Source: Bacteroides eggerthii (GTDB taxonomy: Bacteria > Bacteroidota > Bacteroidia > Bacteroidales > Bacteroidaceae). From it: a DNA stretch of 64,000 nt. The translations under genes were made by a program, and so were the position numbers. The stretch is from contig NZ_CP102258.1 of the NCBI RefSeq assembly GCF_025146565.1, positions 3,504,001-3,568,000 on the forward strand, read 5' to 3'. Shown one piece after another: positions 9,534 through 16,847 of the stretch (positions are counted from its first letter, which is position 1; the number at the start of each line of letters is the position of its first letter). A model generated the notes under the pieces. The model was not told the DNA's origin. It did no database searches and worked only from the letters and a program-made list of their open reading frames with translations.

Positions 9534-9721
9534 TCTGTATATAACTGATTCGTAACCTATTACGATGTGCGGTCAGATTCCAATTCTGACAATCAATAAC
9601 TTATCTCTTTTTTATATATTCCTGCCACAAAAGCATTATTATGATGTTGCAAACCTATGTAAAATTCGGGAAATAAAAAAGGAAAAGAAGATATTCCGTT
9701 CTTTATTAGATGGAAATTTCA

Positions 9722-9729
9722 TATCTTCG
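9722..9729 (+). promoter_or_regulatory. Bacteroides -7-like box for the DUF4421 gene
   Basis: TATCTTCG resembles TAnnTTTG with one mismatch and lies 20 bp before the ATG at 9750. The 9534-9749 stretch otherwise holds only a small GTCAGA...TCTGAC inverted repeat near 9571-9589. Confidence 0.4.
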
Positions 9730-9749
9730 TAACAACAAAGCATAATAGG

Positions 9750-10850
9750 ATGCCCAGAGGGATTAGCTTTTGCATAGGTATGTTATTGACACTTTCTTTA
9801 TTTGCCCAAAATGAAGGAAGCACTTTTGTCACACCCGACAGTTCGGTCTGCAAACGTACGGGAAATTTCAGAAGAATCATGAAGAAGTTCCTTAATTTCA
9901 GCGATTTCGACACTACATACATCAGTCCCAACCGATACAACTATGCCTTAATGCTGGAGCACTTCACCAATTATGAATACTATTCCGTAGGAAGTGCTAC
10001 TCCTGACCCCCAACGCCTGCGGTTCTCGCCCAAACCTCATAACAAAATAGGAGTTTACTTTGGTTGGCGCTGGATTTTTCTGGGTTGGGCCATTGACGCA
10101 GACGGCCTTTACGGAAAGAAAAGCGGGAAAAAAAGAGGAACGGAATTCGACCTCAGCTTATACAGTTCCAAATTAGGAGTGGATATTATCTACCGCCGTA
10201 CGGGTAACTCTTACAAAATACACGACGTTACAGGTTTTTCCGACCGCATACCCACCGATTACTCTGAAGACTTCGACGGACTGAAAGTGAAAATGAAAGG
10301 ACTGAACCTATATTACATTTTCAACAACCGGCGTTTTTCTTATCCCGCCGCTTTCAGCCAATCCACCAATCAACGGCGTAACGCAGGATCTTTCATTGCC
10401 GGATTCTCCGTATCCACACACAATCTGGATTTTGACTACACCAAGCTGCCCGATATCATCCGGGAAACGATGAACCCGGGTATGAAAGTGGACCATATAA
10501 AATATACCAATATCAGCCTCAACTTCGGTTATGCCTACAACTGGGTATTCGCACGCAACTGCCTTGCCTGCCTCTCGCTCAATCCCGCAGTGGCCTACAA
10601 AACCTCACGTATCAACAAAGCGGAAGGAGAAAAAGACGACTGGTACAGGAACTTCAATATAGACTTCATCCTACGCGCAGGCGTAGTGTATAACAACAGT
10701 AAATATTTCGTAGGCACTTCATTCGTAGGCAGAACTTACGACTACTACCGGAATAACTTTTCATTGAACAACGGATTCGGAACACTGCAAGTATATGCAG
10801 GATTCAACTTCTGTTTGAAAAAAGAGCACCGCAAGAAAAAACGGCAGTAA
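9750..10850 (+). CDS. DUF4421-family outer-membrane-associated protein
   Basis: A 366-residue exported protein of a Bacteroidales family of unknown function. A signal peptide ends near residue 20 (LTLSLFAQ). The family's early motif DTTYISPNRYNYALML is at ~53-68. The body has alternating aromatic/hydrophobic strands (KIGVYFGWRWIFLGWAIDAD, LNFGYAYNWVF, LQVYAGFNF) suggesting an outer-membrane beta-barrel. It ends with a basic tail (KKEHRKKKRQ). It is convergent with the DUF2490 gene, with stops 11 bp apart. Barrel localisation is inferred from strand pattern only. Confidence 0.8.
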   Translation: MPRGISFCIGMLLTLSLFAQNEGSTFVTPDSSVCKRTGNFRRIMKKFLNFSDFDTTYISPNRYNYALMLEHFTNYEYYSVGSATPDPQRLRFSPKPHNKIGVYFGWRWIFLGWAIDADGLYGKKSGKKRGTEFDLSLYSSKLGVDIIYRRTGNSYKIHDVTGFSDRIPTDYSEDFDGLKVKMKGLNLYYIFNNRRFSYPAAFSQSTNQRRNAGSFIAGFSVSTHNLDFDYTKLPDIIRETMNPGMKVDHIKYTNISLNFGYAYNWVFARNCLACLSLNPAVAYKTSRINKAEGEKDDWYRNFNIDFILRAGVVYNNSKYFVGTSFVGRTYDYYRNNFSLNNGFGTLQVYAGFNFCLKKEHRKKKRQ

Positions 10851-10861
10851 TCCGGCTGTTA

Positions 10862-11524
10862 TCAGAAAGAATAAGTGCAAGCCACTCCTACTATATCTTT
10901 TCGTGCCTTACTCTCCCATTGTCGGCAATAAAAGACATCCGCTTCCCAATCGGAAGAAAGTGGGAGGACCACCCCGCCGCGATAGCGCATGCGTTGTACA
11001 TCAAACTTCTCTCCACGATTCAATCCGTTGTACATCTCAACAGAAACGTAAGGCTCTATCTTGCATTTGGGGATGTCATAAGCCAGCTTGACACGTGAGC
11101 GCCAACGCAGTTCATCATTATTGCTATCGAAAGTATGTTGAAAACGCTCCCGCAGTGAGACCTTCAGCCTGTGCACACGCGTGGATAGCGTTCCGTCAAA
11201 ATGATAGCGGTGACGAAACTTCCAACCGGCTTCCCCGCGATTGCGATAATGCACTTCATAGCCCGCAGCTATTTTCAGAAAAGGAAGTACAGAGTATGCC
11301 CCGCCGGCCTCCAGCCCCCAACGGTCGGTCTTGTCAAGATCATCCTTTGTGCGCCATTCCAATTTTCCGGAGAGCGTAAATGCTGGATTTACCTTATACT
11401 TAAAACCGGTACTTGCCCATGTTGTAAAGTCTCGCTTCTGCGCATGCAGAGAGACCGGCACAATAAAGAATAGCGCTGCCAATAAACTACAAATTCTCCA
11501 TGTACAGAAAGGCTTTCTTATCAT
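10862..11524 (-). CDS. DUF2490-family outer-membrane protein
   Basis: A family of exported probable beta-barrel proteins of unknown function. I chose the ATG at 11524 (MIRKPF), which puts a clean signal peptide first (hydrophobic SLLAALFFIVPVSLHAQ, cleaved near residue 30). An ATG seven codons upstream is also possible. The mature part shows repeated amphipathic strands (TLSGKLEWRTKDDLDKTDRW, KIAAGYEVHYRNRGEAGWKF, LKVSLRERFQHTF) and a terminal aromatic strand ending TYSF, as in outer-membrane barrels. A -7 box is at 11568-11575. Confidence 0.75.
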   Translation of the reverse strand: MIRKPFCTWRICSLLAALFFIVPVSLHAQKRDFTTWASTGFKYKVNPAFTLSGKLEWRTKDDLDKTDRWGLEAGGAYSVLPFLKIAAGYEVHYRNRGEAGWKFRHRYHFDGTLSTRVHRLKVSLRERFQHTFDSNNDELRWRSRVKLAYDIPKCKIEPYVSVEMYNGLNRGEKFDVQRMRYRGGVVLPLSSDWEADVFYCRQWESKARKDIVGVACTYSF

Positions 11525-11567
11525 AATTATCCCAGTATATATCATCTCACATTTAGTTTTACACGTG

Positions 11568-11575
11568 CAAAGCTA
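11568..11575 (-). promoter_or_regulatory. Bacteroides -7 box for the DUF2490 gene
   Basis: On the minus strand this reads TAGCTTTG, a full match to TAnnTTTG, 44 bp before the chosen ATG at 11524. Confidence 0.45.
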
Positions 11576-11604
11576 AAGATTAATTCTGTAATAATTCTGT
11601 AATA

Positions 11605-12255
11605 TTACACTTCTTTCAGATACTTCTCTATCTTCCCAAAGAAAGAAGCCAGATGCGAACCGTCCACAAACGCATGATTCACATAAATGGAAAGTGGAAA
11701 AACCAGCCGCTCCCCGCGAGGAACAACCTTACCGACGGTCATCAGCGGATGACTGCAACCGTTGCCGGCTTCGGCAACAGTGTAGGTGATGGACGTGAAG
11801 AACATTTTGGGAACTGCACTCAAGTGCACCACGTCGTAATCGCCCTGCTGCATCAGCTCTTTTTCCGCATGATAAGGATCTCCGTTTTCAGGAATATCCG
11901 TAATCAGCGCATGCGCTTCGGCATAAAAGCGTTCGAAATTTTCGTGATAAGGGATACGGACTGTATAAAAAGTCTTTCCCGGAACCGCTATCGGAGAAAT
12001 GATATCTACCCGGTCGTGGAAAACAACCTGCCCGTTCTTGTCTGTGCGGTAACGGAGTTCGTTCACTTCATTGGCCGAACGGAGAACGGCATACAAGTAA
12101 TAAAGGAAAAAAGAATGTCCAGACCGCCTTGCCGCAGCGCTGGCCTCTGTGCAGTCTATTTCGGTGGTCACCGAATACCAAGAATTTAGATATGTACGGA
12201 AGAAGCCGTAATTGTCACGACGTTCCCAAGTGTCAATGTCAATAATGTGTTTCAT
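11605..12255 (-). CDS. Chloramphenicol acetyltransferase-like (CatA-fold) acyltransferase
   Basis: A 216-residue homologue of trimeric type-A CAT enzymes, which transfer acetyl from acetyl-CoA to hydroxyls. The catalytic HxxxDG is intact as [10 protein letters not shown], with His at about 194. Other CAT-like blocks are [20 protein letters not shown] near the N-terminus and [18 protein letters not shown]. It is a lone chromosomal gene with no mobile element or other resistance gene beside it. Many Bacteroidales CAT-like proteins are not known to confer resistance, so the acceptor is left open. A terminator separates it from dsbD upstream. Confidence 0.82.
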   Translation of the reverse strand: MKHIIDIDTWERRDNYGFFRTYLNSWYSVTTEIDCTEASAAARRSGHSFFLYYLYAVLRSANEVNELRYRTDKNGQVVFHDRVDIISPIAVPGKTFYTVRIPYHENFERFYAEAHALITDIPENGDPYHAEKELMQQGDYDVVHLSAVPKMFFTSITYTVAEAGNGCSHPLMTVGKVVPRGERLVFPLSIYVNHAFVDGSHLASFFGKIEKYLKEV

Positions 12256-12273
12256 AAATAAAAAAATGGATTA

Positions 12274-12306
12274 TGAAAAAAGGACGCTTATACAGCATCC
12301 TTTCTC
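12274..12306 (-). terminator. Rho-independent terminator after dsbD
   Basis: On the minus strand AAAGGATGC pairs with GCGTCCTTT (one non-Watson-Crick position) around a 7-nt loop, followed by a run of T residues. It begins about 15 bp after the dsbD stop and ends before the CAT-like gene. Confidence 0.65.
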
Positions 12307-12318
12307 CGATTCAGTCTA

Positions 12319-14310
12319 TTATCTTTCCTTTTTGTAGTTTTCCAATCCTGTCTGTAAAAACTCAATGTACTTTGGAATGCTTTCATCGTACGAATACGAC
12401 TTGTTGAGCGGTTCGCCTTCATTGTTAATCAGCACATAGAAAGGCTGTGCATTCGCGCCGAACTTGACGCGTTGCAAATAGCTCCACTTATCTCCCACCG
12501 TACGTAATGTGCGCTCCGTACCGTTCTCCGTAATTTTCACCGGCGAAGAAAGCGGAGTCTTATTGTCTACGTAGAGCGTGATGAGCACATAGTCATTATT
12601 GATGATATCGCTTACTTTCGGATCCGTCCATACGGCGAGCTCCATTTTACGACAGTTCACACAACCGTAACCCGTAAAGTCCAACATCACAGGTTTGCCA
12701 TGCTGGCGGGCATATTCCATGCCGAGATCATAATCATCGAACTTGGCATGCACCTCATTATTATAAAGATTGAAATCCTGTGTCTGCATGGGTGGTGCAA
12801 AAGCACTGACAGCCTTCAACGGCGCTCCCCACAAACCGGGAAGCATATATACGGCAAATGCCAACGAAGCCAATGCCATGAAGAAACGGGGCACACTGAC
12901 CTTTGCATCGTCATCATCATGCGGGAATTTGATTTTGCCCAGCAGATAGAAACCCAGCAAAGCAAACAGTACAATCCATAAAGCAAGGAATGTTTCGCGG
13001 TCGAGAATACGCCAGCCGTAAGCCAGATCGGCTACGGAAAGGAATTTCAAAGCAAATGCCAGTTCCAAGAAACCGAGCGTCACCTTGATCACATTCATCC
13101 AACCGCCGGATTTAGGCATGGACTTCAGCCAAGAGGGGAACAACGCAAACAGCGTAAACGGCAATGCCAAAGCAATGGCAAAACCTAACATTCCGATGGC
13201 CGGAGCTATCATATTACCGGTAGTGGAAACCTGTACAAGCAAAAAGCCGATAATGGGTCCCGTACAAGAGAATGACACCAGCGACAGTGTAAATGCCATT
13301 AAGAAAATACTAAGCAAGCCGCCTGTCTTTTCCGCTTTAGAGTCTACCGCATTACTCCACTTGGAGGGGAGGGTTATTTCAAAAGCGCCAAAGAAAGAAG
13401 CTGCAAATACTACCAACATCAGGAAGAAAAAGATATTGAAAACAGCATTCGTAGACAATGAGTTCAAAGCGTTAGCGCCAAAAAGCCCGGTGACCAACAG
13501 TCCCAAGCCTACGTATATCACAACAATGGATGCGCCATACGTCCAAGCGTCCCGGATACCTTTCTTCTTATCTTTACTGCGTTTCAAGAAGAAGCTGACA
13601 GTCATCGGGATAATAGGCCATACGCAAGGCGTGAACAATGCTAACAGACCACCTACAAACCCGGTTATAAAGATATAAATCCAAGACATATCTTCTTGCG
13701 AGGTAGTTTCACCCAACGCTCTCAATTCGTTGACAACCGGTTTCCAAAGATCAACAGTGCCTTTATCGAATACATTTATTCCGGTAGTACCTTCTGCCCC
13801 ACCAATAATAGCCATATCTGCGGTTGCATCAACTACCGGTTCGTTAGCAGCCGCACCTTCTGCATTACCCGAAAATTTGAACGGCACTTGTGTAGGCGGC
13901 AAGCAGTTTTCGTCATTACAAGCACCATATTCCAGATAACCTTCCACCTTGTATGCGCCACCGGTCAGCTTCAGCTTCTGCACAAACTGAACGGAATTTG
14001 CAAAATAGCGCACTTTCATTTCGAACAGCTTGTCGAATGCGGCGATTTCTTCCCCCACCGGTTTTAGTTTCCCGACAAGTTCCGCACCCGAAATGTCTTC
14101 AACATTGAACGTTGCCGAGATAGGGCCGCCCTCTCCCAAGTCCGTAGAATACACATGCCAGCCTTTGTCAATAGTTCCGGTAAATATCACCTCTGCTTCG
14201 TCTGCCTGCAAAGTCCTTAACTCCGACTTAAACTTGACAGGTTCCTGTATCTGCGCCTGCACCGCCAAGGTGAAGAGCAACAATAGAATGGAGAATATAC
14301 TTTTCTTCAT
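12319..14310 (-). CDS. dsbD: Thiol:disulfide interchange protein DsbD
   Basis: This inner-membrane protein passes electrons from cytoplasmic thioredoxin to periplasmic disulfides. I start it at the ATG at 14310 (MKKSIFSILLLLF), which gives a signal peptide; longer readings lack one. The three DsbD domains are present: an N-terminal periplasmic domain with the paired cysteines of CNDENCLPP (~130); eight membrane spans with the core cysteines of FTPCVWPIIP and SFSCTGPIIG; and a C-terminal thioredoxin domain with CVNC (~560). All six catalytic cysteines are therefore present, at the usual ~660 residues. The Dabb gene lies 25 bp upstream on the same strand. Confidence 0.93.
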   Translation of the reverse strand: MKKSIFSILLLLFTLAVQAQIQEPVKFKSELRTLQADEAEVIFTGTIDKGWHVYSTDLGEGGPISATFNVEDISGAELVGKLKPVGEEIAAFDKLFEMKVRYFANSVQFVQKLKLTGGAYKVEGYLEYGACNDENCLPPTQVPFKFSGNAEGAAANEPVVDATADMAIIGGAEGTTGINVFDKGTVDLWKPVVNELRALGETTSQEDMSWIYIFITGFVGGLLALFTPCVWPIIPMTVSFFLKRSKDKKKGIRDAWTYGASIVVIYVGLGLLVTGLFGANALNSLSTNAVFNIFFFLMLVVFAASFFGAFEITLPSKWSNAVDSKAEKTGGLLSIFLMAFTLSLVSFSCTGPIIGFLLVQVSTTGNMIAPAIGMLGFAIALALPFTLFALFPSWLKSMPKSGGWMNVIKVTLGFLELAFALKFLSVADLAYGWRILDRETFLALWIVLFALLGFYLLGKIKFPHDDDDAKVSVPRFFMALASLAFAVYMLPGLWGAPLKAVSAFAPPMQTQDFNLYNNEVHAKFDDYDLGMEYARQHGKPVMLDFTGYGCVNCRKMELAVWTDPKVSDIINNDYVLITLYVDNKTPLSSPVKITENGTERTLRTVGDKWSYLQRVKFGANAQPFYVLINNEGEPLNKSYSYDESIPKYIEFLQTGLENYKKER

Positions 14311-14335
14311 CTTTTTTTCTTTCTGTTTTTTCAAT

Positions 14336-14635
14336 TTATACTTCATAGTCCACGCAAGCACGACTTTCTTTGACCTCTGCAATGAGCTTGCCGGCAGCCA
14401 CATGATCGGGGTGCACAGCGTAGAACTTCACATCGTCCAACGTATCAAATTCACTGTAAAGGGCAATGCTCCAAGTTTCGGCAGGATTGATATTCAACCC
14501 GACTTCTATCTTACGGATAACGGATATTTTGGCAGGAAGCGCTTCGATGGCCTTCTTAAAATTATTCATTGCAACTAACTTTTCGTCAGCAGGAACTTCA
14601 TCTTTCAGCTTAAATAATACAATATGCTTTACCAT
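14336..14635 (-). CDS. Dabb-family stress-responsive alpha/beta-barrel protein
   Basis: A 99-residue dimeric alpha/beta-barrel family protein of unknown biochemical role. I use the ATG at 14635 because family similarity begins at MVKHIVLFKLKDE; an upstream ATG would add 56 residues antisense to udk. Conserved features are the N-terminal VKHIVLFKLK strand, LPAKISVIRKIEVGLNI and the late HPDHVAAGKL motif. It lies 25 bp upstream of dsbD and may be co-transcribed with it; it is divergent from udk. Confidence 0.85.
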   Translation of the reverse strand: MVKHIVLFKLKDEVPADEKLVAMNNFKKAIEALPAKISVIRKIEVGLNINPAETWSIALYSEFDTLDDVKFYAVHPDHVAAGKLIAEVKESRACVDYEV

Positions 14636-14738
14636 AACTTTGTTATTTAAATGATTTATATCTATATTTGTCAACCGAAACGGTTGCTTTTTAAAACCGC
14701 AAAAATACTCGTTTTGTTTTAAATATACACTTAAACGG
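14636..14738. promoter_or_regulatory. Divergent promoter region Dabb/udk with small palindrome
   Basis: This 103-bp gap holds a minus-strand -7-like box TATTTTTG (14700-14707) for the Dabb/dsbD genes. A perfect hexamer palindrome CAACCG-AAA-CGGTTG at 14672-14686 falls inside the inferred Dabb leader. It could be an RNA hairpin or protein site; nothing shows which. Confidence 0.35.
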
Positions 14739-15344
14739 ATGTTAATAATAGGAATTGCAGGCGGAACCGGGTCGGGAAAGACCACCGTCGTACGTAAAAT
14801 CATTGAAAGTCTGCCGGCAGGTGAAGTGGTTCTATTACCTCAGGACTCCTACTACAAAGACAGCAGCCATGTACCCGTAGAAGAACGGCAGAACATTAAT
14901 TTCGACCACCCGGACGCTTTCGACTGGGGGCTTCTGTCCAAACACGTATCCATGCTGCGCGAAGGTAAGAGCATCGAACAGCCCACTTATTCCTATCTGA
15001 CTTGCACCCGCCAGCCCGAAACAATCCACATCGAACCGCGGGAAGTCATCATCATTGAAGGCATCCTTGCCCTATGCGACAAAAAGCTGCGCGGCATGAT
15101 GGATCTTAGAATTTTTGTCGACGCAGATCCCGACGAACGCCTTATTCGTGTCATCCAACGTGATGTCATAGAGCGCGGCCGTACCGCTGAAGCCGTAATG
15201 GAGCGTTATACCCGCATCCTGAAGCCGATGCATCTGCAATTCATAGAGCCTTGCAAACGATACGCCGATCTCATCGTGCCGGAGGGCGGAAACAACCAAG
15301 TGGCAATTGATATTCTGACGATGTACATCAAAAAGCACTTATAA
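14739..15344 (+). CDS. udk: Uridine kinase
   Basis: Phosphorylates uridine and cytidine to UMP and CMP in pyrimidine salvage. The 201-residue protein has the Walker A P-loop GGTGSGKTT at 8-16, the QDSYYKD substrate motif at ~35-41, NFDHPDAFD (~54-62), the hydrophobic Walker-B strand EVIIIEGILAL, and RLIRVIQRDVIERGR in the lid region. Length and motifs are those of bacterial Udk. The mltF-like gene follows 20 bp downstream on the same strand. Confidence 0.93.
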   Translation: MLIIGIAGGTGSGKTTVVRKIIESLPAGEVVLLPQDSYYKDSSHVPVEERQNINFDHPDAFDWGLLSKHVSMLREGKSIEQPTYSYLTCTRQPETIHIEPREVIIIEGILALCDKKLRGMMDLRIFVDADPDERLIRVIQRDVIERGRTAEAVMERYTRILKPMHLQFIEPCKRYADLIVPEGGNNQVAIDILTMYIKKHL

Positions 15345-15364
15345 GTAACTCAATTCCGTATAGT

Positions 15365-16789
15365 ATGCCCGACAGCACCTCCCCTGCCACACGCAAACTG
15401 CCGGTTTTTCACTGCCAGTTGCTCATTGCAATAGTATTGCTTTGCAGTGTCATGGGATGCCGCGGCGATCGTAACTCCGCCCATAAGCAGGAAAAGAGCA
15501 CCGATTTGCAGCAGATAAAGGACAGTGGTGAACTGGTAGTGCTGACTTTATACAGCTCTACATCCTATTTTATCTATCGCGGGCAGGACATGGGATTTCA
15601 ATATGAATTGAGTGAGCAGTTTGCCCAAAGCCTCGGTGTCAAATTGAAGATCAAGGTTGCCGGAAGCGTACGCGACCTTATCAGCAAGCTCCTTGCCGGT
15701 GAGGGAGATCTCATAGCCTATAACTTACCCATAACGAAAGAGTGGAAAGACAGCCTGATTTATTGCGGCGAGGAAGTGATTACGCATCAAGTCATCGTAC
15801 AGCGCGCCGGCAGGGGCATCAAACCACTGAAAGACGTAACGGAACTCATTGGCAAAGATGTGTACGTAAAACCCGGAAAGTATTATGAACGGCTTGTCAA
15901 TTTGGACAAGGAATTGGGAGGAGGCATCCACATTCATAAGGTGAGCAATGACAGCATCACAATAGAAGACCTGATCATGCAAGTCTCGCAGGGTAAGATC
16001 TCCTATACCGTAGCAGACAATGATATAGCCCGGCTGAATACCACCTATTATTCCAACCTGAATATCGGGCTGTCCATCAGCTTCGACCAACGGGCTTCGT
16101 GGGCTGTACGCAACGATTGCCCGCAACTGGCGGAAGCCGCCAACAAATGGCATAAAGACAACATGACCTCTCCTGCTTACACATCAAGTATGAAACGATA
16201 TTTTGAAATCAGCAAGGCCATTCCTCATTCTCCTATCCTGTCTCTGCGGGAAGGGAAAATATCACACTTCGACCACCTTTTTAAAAAGTATGCCCCCGAA
16301 ATAGATTGGGACTGGCGACTGCTGGCCTCTCTGGCCTATACTGAGTCCAACTTCGACACCACAGCTGTTTCATGGGCAGGTGCTAAGGGATTAATGCAAC
16401 TAATGCCTGCCACAGCCCGCGCCATGGGAATGCCCCCCGGAAAAGAACAAAATCCGGAAGAGAGCATCAAAGCCGCAACCAAATACATTGCCGCCACTGC
16501 CAGAAGCTTCTCCGCAATACCTCCAGACGAACGGATCAACTTCGTATTGGCATCCTATAATTCCGGCATCGGACATGTGCTCGACGCCATGGCATTGGCG
16601 GAGAAATACGGGAAAAACAAATATGTCTGGCGAGACAATGTAGAAAACTTCATCCTACTGAAAAGCAATGAGGAATACTTCACCGACCCGGTCTGCAAGA
16701 ACGGTTATTTCCGCGGCATAGAGACGTATAACTTCGTACGGGATATTACGGCAAGATTTGAGCAATATAAGAAAAAGATTAAAAGCTGA
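15365..16789 (+). CDS. mltF: MltF-like lytic transglycosylase (solute-binding domain plus SLT domain)
   Basis: Probable envelope murein lytic transglycosylase of 474 residues. A hydrophobic N-terminal signal (LLIAIVLLCSVMGC) ends in a lipobox-like Cys at about 32. A periplasmic solute-binding-type domain follows at ~50-290 (SGELVVLTLYSSTSYFIYRG onward). The C-terminal goose-lysozyme-like SLT domain at ~310-460 has the catalytic Glu in LAYTESNFD, then AGAKGLMQLMPATA and NFVLASYNSGIGHV. This two-domain order is that of MltF, which cleaves glycan strands to 1,6-anhydro ends. It follows udk closely. Confidence 0.9.
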   Translation: MPDSTSPATRKLPVFHCQLLIAIVLLCSVMGCRGDRNSAHKQEKSTDLQQIKDSGELVVLTLYSSTSYFIYRGQDMGFQYELSEQFAQSLGVKLKIKVAGSVRDLISKLLAGEGDLIAYNLPITKEWKDSLIYCGEEVITHQVIVQRAGRGIKPLKDVTELIGKDVYVKPGKYYERLVNLDKELGGGIHIHKVSNDSITIEDLIMQVSQGKISYTVADNDIARLNTTYYSNLNIGLSISFDQRASWAVRNDCPQLAEAANKWHKDNMTSPAYTSSMKRYFEISKAIPHSPILSLREGKISHFDHLFKKYAPEIDWDWRLLASLAYTESNFDTTAVSWAGAKGLMQLMPATARAMGMPPGKEQNPEESIKAATKYIAATARSFSAIPPDERINFVLASYNSGIGHVLDAMALAEKYGKNKYVWRDNVENFILLKSNEEYFTDPVCKNGYFRGIETYNFVRDITARFEQYKKKIKS

Positions 16790-16847
16790 TTCATTAAGGA
16801 GGACATAAGGAGACATAAAAAATGCTGCCCTCTCTGTGATGAAAATC

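Noticed and set aside
9571..9589. Possible tRNA or attachment-site stem (GTCAGA/TCTGAC)
   Set aside because: No cloverleaf arms or T-loop consensus can be placed around it.
11605..12255. Acquired chloramphenicol-resistance gene
   Set aside because: The catalytic motif is present, but there is no mobile context and many chromosomal homologues have no shown resistance role.
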